Assembly (NCBI GenBank): GCA_016208165.1
Contig: JACQYL010000037.1
Span: 1 to 35,278 of the forward strand
Source of the DNA: Deltaproteobacteria bacterium
Lineage (GTDB): Bacteria > Desulfobacterota > Desulfarculia > JACQYL01
Direction of reading: 5' to 3'
DNA length: 35,278 nt
The stretch's first letter is position 1, and each line of letters begins with the position of its first letter. Of the stretch, positions 17,518-26,175 are shown one piece after another. The notes below the pieces were generated by a model. It was not told the origin of the DNA and made no database searches. It saw only the letters and a program-made list of their open reading frames with translations. The translations under genes were made by a program, and so were the position numbers.

Positions 17518-18054
17518 TTACTTCCGGATGTAGCTGATCTCCATCATCTTCTCTTCCTTGCCGGTCTTGTCGATGCCGTACATTTGGAACTCGAAGGTAT
17601 TGGCGTTCACGATCCGGGTCACGGAACGATACTTCATGGGACCCTTAACGGGATCGTCGTAATCACTTTCCTGGGTAATCGTCTTACCATCCGCGCCGGC
17701 CGTCCCTTCGAAGAAGAAGATGCCGGTACTCATGGAATCCATCCATGTGGACACATACTTCTTGGTGTGGTTGTCATACGCGGCGAAGCCGAGGCCGGTG
17801 AACGGACTTCCCATCATATCGCCGGTAAACTCCTGCTGCAGGTAACGTCCGCCCAGGATCATTTTCTGCTCGCTCGATCCGGTGGATTCCATGGGGGGCT
17901 TATCGGGATCCATGCACATTTTGCTTCGGGTGGTCCAACTTCCCGCCATGCTCGCCAAAAGCTTATGGGGAGCGCCCGGAGTTCCGAGCTTCATGTAGAC
18001 CTCCATCATTGCCTGCATGTCCATTTTTTTTTCTTCTTTCGCTGCTTTGCTCAT
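17518..18054 (-). CDS. DUF1579 domain protein
   Basis: This 178-residue protein of the uncharacterised DUF1579 family is recognised from HKLLASMAGSWTTRSKMCM, MILGGRYLQQEFTGDMMGSP, GLGFAAYDNHTKKYVSTWMD and a C-terminal FEFQMYG strand. The pattern is a lipocalin-like beta barrel. It has no signal peptide. The first 20 residues are Lys/Met-rich and precede the domain. AGGAG lies just upstream of the ATG, which shares one base with the stop of the preceding small membrane protein (TAATG), so the pair is translationally coupled. A terminator follows at 17379-17421. Biochemical function is unknown. Confidence 0.88.
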   Translation of the reverse strand: MSKAAKEEKKMDMQAMMEVYMKLGTPGAPHKLLASMAGSWTTRSKMCMDPDKPPMESTGSSEQKMILGGRYLQQEFTGDMMGSPFTGLGFAAYDNHTKKYVSTWMDSMSTGIFFFEGTAGADGKTITQESDYDDPVKGPMKYRSVTRIVNANTFEFQMYGIDKTGKEEKMMEISYIRK

Positions 18055-18323
18055 TACAATCTCCTCGTATAGGTTTTACCCGGTTCGGAATCGAACGATT
18101 CGTTCCACCCTTGTTCCATATCCCTGAGCATCTTTTCATCAATGGGCTCACTAGCCGAATGCCTCAACGTCATCTTCGTCTTGCCGCCCAAGAGGTTCCT
18201 TTTTTTCCATTCAATGAGGAATAGCGTGCTTGCGATCATGGCGCCTGACACGATAATGCCTATCCCGAGCATTTCGAATCCTGTGGAGATCCAATGAGTC
18301 GCTTCGTCAAACAGGTTCACCAC
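18054..18323 (-). CDS. Small single-pass membrane protein
   Basis: This 89-residue protein has one hydrophobic segment at about 17-37 (EMLGIGIIVSGAMIASTLFL) followed by a basic EWKKRN, so the C-terminal half is probably cytoplasmic. The opening resembles the N-terminus of DUF1622 membrane proteins, but the protein is short and lacks their later hydrophobic part; the likeness is weak. Its stop overlaps the start of the DUF1579 gene by one base, which is the main argument that it is real. It may be a membrane partner for that protein. Confidence 0.65.
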   Translation of the reverse strand: MVNLFDEATHWISTGFEMLGIGIIVSGAMIASTLFLIEWKKRNLLGGKTKMTLRHSASEPIDEKMLRDMEQGWNESFDSEPGKTYTRRL

Positions 18324-18914
18324 TGCTCCCTTTTAATTAAACTGAACCTTGACGGATTCCGGGTAAAAATGAATTCCTAAGTCGTGATGCGGATGTTTTC
18401 ACAGACTGCCGAGGCAGGCAATCGATCGGGTCGGTTGTTCCCGTGCAGAAAGCCCGGTAGGGGAATGCATGTCGTCCCGGGGCGCTCTGGGTTGCTTCCT
18501 CAAGTTTTCACCCGTGATTCGCCCCCGCTTTTCAGTGCTGCAACACGTTGAATATCCAAGTGCAAAGTCCTATCCTCAGAAAAAGGAGCAACGCGTTCTT
18601 TCCGGATTCCTTGGGAAGCGTCCGGGAAGAACGATTTCAAAAGATCTTGTACAGTGATTTAGAGCCGACGATTAGAAGACATTTTATGCCCCCTGAAACG
18701 GAATAAAATGGTGTTGAGAGTGTATTTCGAGGGTCGAAAAACTGTATGTCCACTCACGACTACGGGGAGCCGGTTTTGCTTTACTGGGCTCACGTTCCCG
18801 GCGAGGTGGACGCGGAGGTATTAAGGTTTTCGATCAAAGCGCCGATGGATCAGAAGAGGAGTCGAGGGCGGCATCTATAAAGGCGGAGCCGCCGTTGGCA
18901 ACTATCCCATTTTT
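18324..18914. other. Intergenic region with a possible 44-codon ORF
   Basis: No recognised gene is present. A short plus-strand frame at 18746-18880 (MSTHDYGEPVLLYWAHVPGE, ending RGRHL) has reasonable composition but no ribosome site and no similarity I know. It ends 34 bases before the TTG proposed for the large kinase. It may be a leader peptide, a gene remnant or chance. Confidence 0.3.
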
Positions 18915-21900
18915 TTGGAATTATCGTTGACGTCATCAACCTTCATCGGACTTATCAATAATACGGCCCTACTTCTGGCCTTGGTGCTGTTCTACGATAC
19001 CGTTCTCCTGAGGCGGTTGGGAAGGAATCCGGCAACGGATCAGATCCTTACCGGGATCGTACTGGGCGCCATCGGCATTGTGGTGATGCTGACCTCCTTG
19101 AAATTCACGCAGGGAATCGTGTTCGACACCCGATCGGTGTTGCTTTGCATATCCGGCCTGTTCTTTGGAACCGTTCCGACGCTGACGGCGATGCTTTTGA
19201 CCGGCGCCTTCCGATGGCATCTCGGGGGAGCCGGCATGTGGATGGGTATTGCCGTTATATTCAGCTCAGGGGGCATCGGCCTGGCGTGGAGACACTTCAA
19301 CAGGAAAAAGCCAAGCGATCTGTCTTTTGCCGAGTTGCTTCTCCTCGGTCTTGCAGTCCATGTCGTCATGCTTTTCTGGACCGTTGCGCTGCCAGAGTCC
19401 GCTGTACGGAGCGTGCTTTCTGATATCAGCCTGCCTGTATTAGTGATTTTTCCTCTTGCCACCGCTCTTTTCGGAAAACTGTTGGCCCGACAGGATGAAC
19501 GAAAACAGATGGAAAACCGGTTGAAGGAGAGCGAAGCGAGATACCGTCGAATCGTTGAAACGGCCAATGTAGGCATTTGGACCTTTGACGCCCAATTCAG
19601 AGTGACGTACGTGAACCACATTTTGGAGGAGTTCTTCGGGTACGATGAGAGTGAAATCATCGGGAGGCCCGTGACGAATTTCTTATTTGAGGAAGATTTG
19701 GCGGATCATGCGACAAAGATGGCCGATCGTCGCAGCGGGAAATCGGATACCTACGAACGGAGATTTCGAAGAAAGGATGGGAGCACGCTTTGGTCAAATG
19801 TATCCGCCACGCCGATGTTTGACGAAAGCAACCGGTTCAACGGCGCTTTTGCCATGTTTACGGATATCACAGACCGAAAGAAAGCGGAACTTGAGCTTAA
19901 GGAAAGCGAGACCCGCTTCCGGACGGTGTTTGAGCAGGCCGCCGTGGGCGTTGCACAGATCGAGTCCAGAACGGGCCGATTCGTGCGAATCAATCGGCGC
20001 TATTGCGATATTCTTGGATACAGCCTGGAAGAAATGATGCAAAAAACGTTTCCGGAGATCACGCACCCGGACGATCTCGATGCGGACCTTGAAAACATCA
20101 GACTGCTGCTAAAGGGGGAGATCCGAGAATTCTCGAAGGAGAAGCGTTACTTCCGTAAAGACGGATCGGTTGTGTGGGTGAATCTGACGGTGTCGCCCAT
20201 GTGGGCCCCGGGTCAGGAGCCGGATTATCACACTGCAATTGCCGAAGACATCACCCAGCGCAAAGAAGCGGAAGCCGCCCTTCGAGAGAGTGAAAAAATA
20301 CTCAACGATACCGGACGGATGGCCAAAATCGGTGGATGGGTGAATGATCTGAAAACGGGCAAGGCCGTCTGGACTCAAGCCCTCTATGACATCATTGAGA
20401 TTGAAGGAGATTCCCCGCCGAGCCCGAACAAACACCTGGACTACTATGCTCCTGAAGACCGGGGTATGGTCAAGGAGGCCTATCGGAAATGCGTGAGAGA
20501 AGGTGAACCCTTTGACCTCGAGTTGAGGGTAAACACGGCCAAAGGAAAGCGTCTATGGTGCCGGGCAACCGGGGAGCCCGTGTTTGATGACGGCGAATGC
20601 ATCAAACTCCGGGGGACATTTCAGGACATCACCGAGCGCAAGGAGGCGGAGGAGGCGTTGAAGGACGAAGCCATGCGGCGGCGTGTTCTGTTCGAACAGT
20701 CCAGAGACGGGATCGTAGTCATCGATCAGAACGGCAAGGTATACGAGTCGAACCGCCAATATGCCGGCATGCTCGGCTACTCCATGGAGGAAATGCATCA
20801 GCTCCACGTTTGGGACTGGGACGTTCAATGGACGAGGGATCAATTGATGGAGATGGTTCGCGCGGTCGATGCCTCCGGCGATCACTTCGAGACACGTAAC
20901 CGCCGCAAAGACGGCAGCCTTATCGACGTCGAGATCAGCACCAATGCAGCGCGGTTCGCCGATGGGAAGCTGGTGTTCTGCGTATGCCGGGACATCACCG
21001 GCCGGAAAAAAGATGAGGAAGAGCGGAAAAAATATGAAAGTCAGCTTTACCTGGCGCAGAAACACGAGGCCATCGGCACTCTGGCCGGAGGAATTGCCCA
21101 TGATTTCAACAACATTCTCTCGTCCATTATAGGATTCACCGAGCTTTCCCTGGATGACGTCCAAGAAGGAACGGAACTGTATCAAAATCTTTCAGAAGTC
21201 CTCGTTGCCGCCCTCAGGGCCAGAGATCTTGTTAAGCAGATCCTTACTTTTACTCGTCAGAGCAAGGACGAAAGCAAGCCTATCAATATCTGCTCACTCG
21301 TCAAAGAAGTGATGAACATGCTGCGTGCGACCATACCCACGTCGATTCGAATAGAAACCAACCTCAGCGAGAAGCGGTTGACTGTGAACGGTGATCCGAC
21401 TCAGATCCATCAGGTCATCATCAACCTTGCCACCAACGCCTCTCATGCCATGGCGGAGAACGGAGGCGTAATGGGAATCACCGTCGAATCCATTCGCTTC
21501 GATGGACGCATTAAGCACCATTATCCGGAACTGGAGCCGGGTTCTTATGTAAGATTGTCGGTTAGCGATACCGGGCATGGGATCAGAAAAGAGCACATCA
21601 ATTACATTTTCGACCCCTATTTTTCAACCAAGAGCACGGATCAGGGGTCCGGGCTCGGGCTCGCCGTGGTGCGGGGGATTGTCAAGGCTCATCGCGGGCA
21701 TATTACGGTATATAGCGAGGTAGGCAAAGGGACCACATTTAATGTGTATCTTCCTTTGGAGAGTAAACTTGAAACCGAATCAAACGTCTCCCTGACGGAA
21801 AAAATGCCGATAGGCACGGAACATATTCTTTTTGTGGATGACGAATCGTCCATTGTGAGGATGCAGAAGCAAAGCCTCGAGCGCATGGGTTACGCCGTTA

Positions 21901-22196
21901 CCGCCACAGACAGCAGTGTCGAAGCGCTGGACGTTTTTCGTGCGGCCTCGGATGACTTCGACTTGGTGATCACGGACATGACCATGCCGGGCATGACCGG
22001 CGACAGGCTGGCCCGGGCCGTCAAAGCGATCCGGCCCGAGATTCCGGTGATTCTGTGCACTGGATTCAGTGAAAAGTTGAAAGGCCCCGGACAAGCAGAT
22101 ATGAAGATCGACGCTGTTCTGATAAAGCCCGTGGATAAGTCAAAGTTGGCTAAGATCATCAGGGAGCTACTGGATAGGGCAAGGGACGCCAAATGA
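18915..22196 (+). CDS. Membrane hybrid histidine kinase with four PAS domains
   Basis: This 1093-residue sensor kinase has an N-terminal membrane module (about 8-195). It holds five to six helices with NPATDQILTGIVLGAIGIVV, FDTRSVLLCISGLFFGTVPT and a GAFRWHLGGAG loop, typical of 5TMR-LYT sensor domains. Four PAS/PAC units follow (about 205-330, 332-460, 465-580 and 585-712), each ending in a D-I-T-x-R-K-like junction. HisKA has His729 in GGIAHDFNNILSSIIGFTEL. The ATPase domain has N-box VIINLATNASHAM and G boxes DTGHGIR and GSGLGLAVVRG. A receiver closes the protein (about 970-1090, Asp1021 in VITDMTMPGMTG). The frame opens at a TTG (18915) with no good ribosome site; a second TTG is four codons on. 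The membrane module begins at once, so the true start cannot be far away. Signal and partner are unknown. Confidence 0.92.
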   Translation: MELSLTSSTFIGLINNTALLLALVLFYDTVLLRRLGRNPATDQILTGIVLGAIGIVVMLTSLKFTQGIVFDTRSVLLCISGLFFGTVPTLTAMLLTGAFRWHLGGAGMWMGIAVIFSSGGIGLAWRHFNRKKPSDLSFAELLLLGLAVHVVMLFWTVALPESAVRSVLSDISLPVLVIFPLATALFGKLLARQDERKQMENRLKESEARYRRIVETANVGIWTFDAQFRVTYVNHILEEFFGYDESEIIGRPVTNFLFEEDLADHATKMADRRSGKSDTYERRFRRKDGSTLWSNVSATPMFDESNRFNGAFAMFTDITDRKKAELELKESETRFRTVFEQAAVGVAQIESRTGRFVRINRRYCDILGYSLEEMMQKTFPEITHPDDLDADLENIRLLLKGEIREFSKEKRYFRKDGSVVWVNLTVSPMWAPGQEPDYHTAIAEDITQRKEAEAALRESEKILNDTGRMAKIGGWVNDLKTGKAVWTQALYDIIEIEGDSPPSPNKHLDYYAPEDRGMVKEAYRKCVREGEPFDLELRVNTAKGKRLWCRATGEPVFDDGECIKLRGTFQDITERKEAEEALKDEAMRRRVLFEQSRDGIVVIDQNGKVYESNRQYAGMLGYSMEEMHQLHVWDWDVQWTRDQLMEMVRAVDASGDHFETRNRRKDGSLIDVEISTNAARFADGKLVFCVCRDITGRKKDEEERKKYESQLYLAQKHEAIGTLAGGIAHDFNNILSSIIGFTELSLDDVQEGTELYQNLSEVLVAALRARDLVKQILTFTRQSKDESKPINICSLVKEVMNMLRATIPTSIRIETNLSEKRLTVNGDPTQIHQVIINLATNASHAMAENGGVMGITVESIRFDGRIKHHYPELEPGSYVRLSVSDTGHGIRKEHINYIFDPYFSTKSTDQGSGLGLAVVRGIVKAHRGHITVYSEVGKGTTFNVYLPLESKLETESNVSLTEKMPIGTEHILFVDDESSIVRMQKQSLERMGYAVTATDSSVEALDVFRAASDDFDLVITDMTMPGMTGDRLARAVKAIRPEIPVILCTGFSEKLKGPGQADMKIDAVLIKPVDKSKLAKIIRELLDRARDAK

Positions 22197-22534
22197 CTCG
22201 TGCGGTTCCCGGCTTCTGAGTCGGATGAGTGAGGGGTTCGTGGTACACGGCCGTCAGATCTCCGGTCGATGGACGTTAGTAGCGATATCTGAGCTGGATG
22301 AGTGGAACGTTATCTTCGGAAATCTTATCAACGATCCGAATGCAGGTTGATCTGTAGGGTGAAACCCGGCAAACGGAAAGGAATCTCCTTCCGAGACCAT
22401 TGTCCCAATCGATCCGCTCACTTGATTTCGAGAGGATGGAATGACGCTGCTACGCATGGAGGCTCAACATAACGGTCCGTGGAACCTTACGTTGAACCTC
22501 CCGTTTTTCGCCCTTCTGCTAAAGGTAGCTGCTT
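22197..22534. other. Intergenic, nothing recognised
   Basis: This lies between converging genes. A 6-bp stem (AGGTAG/CTACCT on the minus strand, about 22517-22536) overlaps the stop codon of the VPLPA-CTERM gene and could weakly terminate it, but it has no T run. No gene is supported. Confidence 0.35.
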
Positions 22535-23119
22535 CTACCTGTTTTTTGTGCGTCTGATACCGATCAGACCCAGCAGCCCGGAGCCCAGAAGCCATAGGGC
22601 AGCCGGGATCGGGACCTGAGCCGTCTCGATCGTTAACGTGATCCCACTGTTGTAAAAATGACAATCCGGGTCGAAACCAAGGCCGGCGTTTCCATCCGCG
22701 AAAAAGGCGTTCAGGTCGGCAAGTTGGCCGGCAGTGAAATCATAAGTAATGTCGTGAGCCGTGGCCGGCAGGTTCTGCCAGTGGTTCAAGAGTATCCCCT
22801 GACCGGAGAAGTAATCGCCTCCGCCTTGATTGTCCGTTCCAACCACTACTCCTGCCGCTGCTGAATCCAACAAATGGACCCATAGATCATTCGGTCCCGA
22901 GTCAAAGTTTCGGATGTTATCGAAAAACAGGGAAGCGCTTTCGATGATTTCACCATCCGGTATCGACCAGTTTATACCCCAGGTATAGTATTTTTCATGA
23001 TCTAGGTCCCAAAGATCCGCACTGGGGGATGGGTTGAACGTATAAGTGGTAGCGAAAGCCCACCCGGTCATGGAAAAAACAAACAAACCTACCAACAGGA
23101 AACCCAAACTTTTTCTCAT
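22535..23119 (-). CDS. VPLPA-CTERM sorted exported protein
   Basis: This 194-residue exported protein has a signal peptide (1-23, KSLGFLLVGLFVFSMTGWAF). A beta-rich middle follows (about 25-165, IIESASLFFDNIRNFD, WVHLLDSAAAGVVVGTD). The C-terminal tripartite sorting tail is VPIPAALWLLGSG, a hydrophobic LLGLIG and a basic RRTKNR end. The tail is of the PEP-CTERM superfamily, VPLPA type, which is processed by an exosortase/archaeosortase-like enzyme in bacteria that make exopolysaccharide. No exosortase lies in the window. Translation starts at 23119 after a GGAGG. The roughly 200-base leader holds a c-di-GMP-I riboswitch, so expression probably follows the sessile/motile signal. The middle domain is not assigned. 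Confidence 0.88.
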   Translation of the reverse strand: MRKSLGFLLVGLFVFSMTGWAFATTYTFNPSPSADLWDLDHEKYYTWGINWSIPDGEIIESASLFFDNIRNFDSGPNDLWVHLLDSAAAGVVVGTDNQGGGDYFSGQGILLNHWQNLPATAHDITYDFTAGQLADLNAFFADGNAGLGFDPDCHFYNSGITLTIETAQVPIPAALWLLGSGLLGLIGIRRTKNR

Positions 23120-23121
23120 AA

Positions 23122-23155
23122 AAACCTCCTTACCCGGTTTGAAGCGGGTTGCCGC
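23122..23155 (-). promoter_or_regulatory. Hairpin abutting the ribosome site of the VPLPA-CTERM gene
   Basis: On the minus strand ACCCG-CTTCAAAC-CGGGT stands directly before AAGGAGG. Just upstream, GCCGCTCCGGCGGC folds on itself and could compete with it. Together with the upstream aptamer these could be the expression platform, acting on ribosome access. The pairing is inferred by eye. Confidence 0.4.
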
Positions 23156-23237
23156 CGGAGCGGCGCATCCGCCCCGTTGAATCGATCAAACGTGAATGAA
23201 AGCCCCTCCCAAAAACAAACGCCGAGTCACCCTAATC

Positions 23238-23316
23238 AAGGCAACCCGGCTATCTCTTCAGGAACATATGAGACCCGTGGCTTTCCGTCCCCGTCTCACG
23301 ACGGGTTTGGCCATAT
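23238..23316 (-). ncRNA. c-di-GMP-I (GEMM-I) riboswitch aptamer
   Basis: Read on the minus strand the sequence has the parts of the GEMM-I aptamer in order. It starts GGCCAAACC, then a hairpin CCCGTC-GTGA-GACGGG closed by a GNRA tetraloop. The core GGGACGGAAAGCC follows (family form: GGGACGCAAAGCC). A second helix starts ACGGGTCTC and returns GAGATAGCCGGGT, ending GTTGCC, which closes the outer stem with GGC at the start. It lies about 14 bases after the start site predicted from the promoter at 23335-23364 and about 120 bases before the ATG of the VPLPA-CTERM gene. The family binds cyclic di-GMP. Confidence 0.85.
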
Positions 23317-23334
23317 CATGATTTGATTATCTAC

Positions 23335-23364
23335 AGATTACATGAAGACATGAAGCGTTGTCAA
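23335..23364 (-). promoter_or_regulatory. Promoter for riboswitch and VPLPA-CTERM gene
   Basis: On the minus strand a perfect -35 TTGACA (23364-23359), an 18-base spacer and a -10-like TAATCT (23340-23335) are seen. Transcription would begin at about 23328, immediately before the aptamer. Confidence 0.65.
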
Positions 23365-23686
23365 GATAAATAAGTACCTAATTTAATGTAAAAAATAATG
23401 TACAGAAGAAATGGTGACTATGTTGGCCGATCCGGAAGCCGCACCGCCGGCGCTCCCTCTGCGTACAGTCGAGAAAGAAGGAACAACCGCCGGTCAGGGC
23501 GTATCCCAACGAGCCGCGCGCCCGCCTCGAACGGCGCTTGCAGCTGCAACCGGGAAAGAGGAACCGCCCTGGGAGAGGATCGGAGGATGGAAATGGGTGA
23601 CCAGGTCGGCAAACCGGGAAAACGTTTTCCCCCGGCGGAAGCAGAGTGGGTGCGGTGTAACAAAAAGACTCTTTCGCGGGTTATCC
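23365..23686. other. Intergenic, nothing recognised
   Basis: This is an AT-rich stretch next to the promoter, then GC-rich DNA up to the end of the methyltransferase gene. Open frames here have no similarity I know and are taken as chance. Confidence 0.4.
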
Positions 23687-24712
23687 TTAGTATCCCTGAC
23701 GCGCCGCCTCGACGATGGCCTTGAGATTCTCGACGGGGGTTTCCAGCGGTATGGCGCATTCGGGGCCGATGATGGAAACGCCCGCCTCGATGGCGTAGCG
23801 GGCCTGTCGGTAGACGTCTTCCGGGGAGCCTTGGAACAACACATTGGCGTTGTCGATGTTTCCCACCAGGGACATCCGGTTTCCCACTCTGCGCACGGCC
23901 TCTACGGCGTCGATCTGCTGTTCGAAATGGTAGGCGTCAAATCCCGCTTCGGCAAATAGTTCGAGGCGGTCCGCACAGTTCCCGCACACATGCAGGATCA
24001 ACGGTCCACCGATTTCCGACGTGATCATTTTGTGCAACGGAAGTAGATATTCTTGGTAATGGTGCGGCCCCACGAGGTCTCCCGTGGCGTGGTCCGCCAC
24101 TACGACCACGTCCGCTCCGGCCTGAAACTGTGCCCTGGCAAAGGCAATGGTAACGGGCGCAAGCCGATCCAGAGTGTGTTTCAGCCGATCCTTCAACTCG
24201 GGGTTCCGGCCGGATTTGCCCACGTACAACAGGAAGCGTTCGACACCGGTGAGGTGATAGGACAGTGTCCATGGACCCATGACTTTGCCTACAATGGCGG
24301 CGCGGTCACCAGCTTCCCTCCGGAGCAGGGAAAGCGCGTCCAGGACCACCCGCATGGACGGTTTCTCGAGAAGATGATCCGGTATATCGACGGGTGAAAG
24401 ATCGGGGTGGGGCGCGTCTTTGACATTGGGCATCATGTTCCGGTGACCCCAGTCCACGGTGCACCCAAGGGCGGCCGCTTCCTGTTGGACACTGAACTCC
24501 GGCATGATGGTGTCGAATCCGATGACTTCATGTCCGGCTAACGCCAGATCGGCCATGGCGCGCGGATCCAGGTGGGCTTCCGGAAATCCCGCCCCCGCGG
24601 CTTCCATGAGTCCGTGACACACAATGGAAGTGGGATTTCCCACGGGCGGACGCACGGACTTCCGCCCTCCGAATAAGGCGGCCATGACGAGATTACGCGG
24701 TGTGGGTTTCAT
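23687..24712 (-). CDS. UroD/MtaA-family corrinoid methyltransferase
   Basis: This 341-residue cytoplasmic TIM-barrel protein belongs to the uroporphyrinogen-decarboxylase-like methyltransferases (MtaA, MtbA, CmuA group), which move methyl groups between a corrinoid protein and a thiol or C1 carrier. The zinc-binding pattern of that group is visible: His241-x-Cys243 in LILHVCGNC and Cys319 in GPECAIP. ADVVVVADHATGDLVGP is the conserved acidic barrel strand, and residues lining decarboxylase substrate sites are not kept. The length is normal. The start at 24712 follows AGGAGG at modest distance. It is separated from the other methyltransferase genes by a toxin-antitoxin pair and by plus-strand genes. 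The methyl donor and acceptor cannot be deduced. Confidence 0.88.
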   Translation of the reverse strand: MKPTPRNLVMAALFGGRKSVRPPVGNPTSIVCHGLMEAAGAGFPEAHLDPRAMADLALAGHEVIGFDTIMPEFSVQQEAAALGCTVDWGHRNMMPNVKDAPHPDLSPVDIPDHLLEKPSMRVVLDALSLLRREAGDRAAIVGKVMGPWTLSYHLTGVERFLLYVGKSGRNPELKDRLKHTLDRLAPVTIAFARAQFQAGADVVVVADHATGDLVGPHHYQEYLLPLHKMITSEIGGPLILHVCGNCADRLELFAEAGFDAYHFEQQIDAVEAVRRVGNRMSLVGNIDNANVLFQGSPEDVYRQARYAIEAGVSIIGPECAIPLETPVENLKAIVEAARQGY

Positions 24713-24834
24713 TTGTTATACGGTACCTCCTAAAGGAAGACGGTATCGAATGGGCATCATAACGTCAAGTTTGCCTTCGATCAACGAAAGGCATTGACCC
24801 GAAAAGGATGAAACCTCATCGTGAGGGCGTATCG

Positions 24835-24880
24835 TTGACAAAGGACGTCGAGAGTATATATAGTGTTATATATTCTATAC
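24835..24880 (+). promoter_or_regulatory. Promoter and probable operator of VapBC pair 2
   Basis: TTGACA (24835-24840) and TATAGT (24859-24864) are 18 bases apart. The -10 lies in an AT-rich, nearly symmetrical stretch (GTATATATA, GTGT, TATATATTC, 24854-24875), a plausible autorepressor site. Confidence 0.6.
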
Positions 24881-24906
24881 AATCATAACGGGACGGGGAT
24901 GTCGGG

Positions 24907-25161
24907 ATGGCGATCAGTATTCGAAATGCACGGGCTGAACGGCTTGCACGGGAAGTGGCGGCTGAGAGCGGCGAGAACCTCACTCAGGCCATCATACATG
25001 CCCTGGAAGAACGTCTCGAACGGCTCAAGGGCCGCAGGATGGTTTCCGATACGGCTCAGGAAATTATGAAGATTTCCGAGCGGTGCAGTATGCTGCCGGA
25101 CCAGGATCCGCGCTCACCGGAAGAGATCCTGGATTACGACGACTTTGGGGTTCCGGATTAA
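24907..25161 (+). CDS. vapB: VapB-type antitoxin (PSK / Rv0623-like family)
   Basis: This 84-residue antitoxin has an N-terminal ribbon-helix-helix-like region (MAISIRNARAERLAREVAAE, then NLTQAIIHALEERLERL). It matches the PSK-type VapB family, whose members open with strand-forming I-x-I-R-N and bind DNA as dimers. The C-terminal part (45-84, acidic, ending ILDYDDFGVPD) fits toxin-masking tails of the family. Its stop shares one base with the ATG of the toxin (TAATG). A consensus-like promoter lies at 24835. The ribosome site is weak (GGGGATGTCGGG). Confidence 0.88.
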   Translation: MAISIRNARAERLAREVAAESGENLTQAIIHALEERLERLKGRRMVSDTAQEIMKISERCSMLPDQDPRSPEEILDYDDFGVPD

Positions 25162-25571
25162 TGGTTATTGACACGTCCGCGTTGGTCGCCGTTCTTCTCA
25201 GAGAAAAAGAGGCCGAGATCTTTGCGAAAGCCATTGCGAGGGACCCGAAACGCCTCATCAGTGCATTTACGGCTTTGGAGACGGGGGTGGTCATCGAAGT
25301 CAAAAAGGGCGAGGCTGGAGGCCGCGAATTCGACCTTCTAGTTCACCGGGCCGGAATTGATATCATTCCTATGAATGGAGAACAATTCCAGATTGCCAGA
25401 GTAGCCTGGAGAACATATGGAAAACGTCGTCACCCTGCAGGCTTGAATATTGGCGATTGCTGTTCGTATGCTCTGGCGAAATATGCCGGGGAAGCATTGC
25501 TGTACAAAGGAGATGATTTTTCCAAGACCGATATCCGCTCTGCAGAGTTCATTCTCTCAGGAGTGGAGTGA
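25161..25571 (+). CDS. vapC: VapC-type PIN ribonuclease toxin
   Basis: This 136-residue PIN-domain toxin has the acidic residues of the RNase site: Asp4 in MVIDTSALVAVLL, Glu40 in FTALETGVVI, Asp99 in NIGDCCSYALAK and Asp118/119 in LYKGDDFSKTD. The start ATG at 25161 overlaps the antitoxin stop; a longer frame beginning at 25083 would run inside the antitoxin and is rejected. This pair differs in antitoxin family from the one at 3.8 kb, so the two systems are not duplicates. Confidence 0.9.
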   Translation: MVIDTSALVAVLLREKEAEIFAKAIARDPKRLISAFTALETGVVIEVKKGEAGGREFDLLVHRAGIDIIPMNGEQFQIARVAWRTYGKRRHPAGLNIGDCCSYALAKYAGEALLYKGDDFSKTDIRSAEFILSGVE

Positions 25572-25839
25572 AGCTGTCCTTTTTCACCGCTGCCGTGTTT
25601 AGGCAGGTTCGAGTTCAACCGTCGCCGAGCGGGCAGAGTCAACCCGTAGCTATTATCCGGAATTCCACACGGGATGTCCTCGATAGGGGGGCCTGATTCC
25701 TTTTCTGTCGCGGCCGGCCGGGCAGGTTTTTACCATCTAGGGTCTGAAACAAGAAAGCCCAAGTAGCAGGGTCCGAACGATCCGAAAAAGATCAAACGGT
25801 TCCAATAATCCGGTTCGCGGATCGCATCGAAGGGAGGAG

Positions 25840-26175
25840 ATGGAGATGCCGTACGACCAAGATATCGACTCCCGAATAAGGAAGGCTGTTTCCGGCTGGA
25901 AAGGCGTTTCCAGCAAAAAGATGTTCGGAGGGGTGTGCCATCTGCTCAATGGAAATATGGTCGGAGGCGTGTACAAGGATTACATGATCCTCAGGCTGGG
26001 AACGGAAGAAGCGGAGCGCGCACTGAGGCGGAAGCATGTGAAGGAGTTCGACATAACGGGAAAAGCCATGAAGGGGTGGGTCATGGTGGAAAAGGAAGGG
26101 TTCATCACCGATCAGGAGCTCGGCGATTGGCTGCGCAAAGCAGAGCGGTTTGTAAAGACGCTGCCCCCCAAATGA
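25840..26175 (+). CDS. TfoX N-terminal domain protein
   Basis: This 111-residue protein is a single TfoX-N (Sxy-like) domain, with SSKKMFGGVCHLLNGNMVGG, VYKDYMILRLG and GWVMVEKEGFITDQELGDWL. The C-terminal helical domain of full-length TfoX is absent, as is usual for stand-alone members, whose function is unknown; a competence role should not be assumed. GGGAGGAG precedes the start; an ATG two codons on is also possible. The last bases overlap the start of the MtrA-like gene as ATGA, an unexpected pairing. Confidence 0.85.
   Translation: MEMPYDQDIDSRIRKAVSGWKGVSSKKMFGGVCHLLNGNMVGGVYKDYMILRLGTEEAERALRRKHVKEFDITGKAMKGWVMVEKEGFITDQELGDWLRKAERFVKTLPPK

Noticed and set aside
23411-23959. 182-codon plus-strand frame beside the first methyltransferase gene
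   Set aside because: The second half is antisense to the methyltransferase and the first half is low-complexity Ala/Pro/Arg; there is no ribosome site or similarity.
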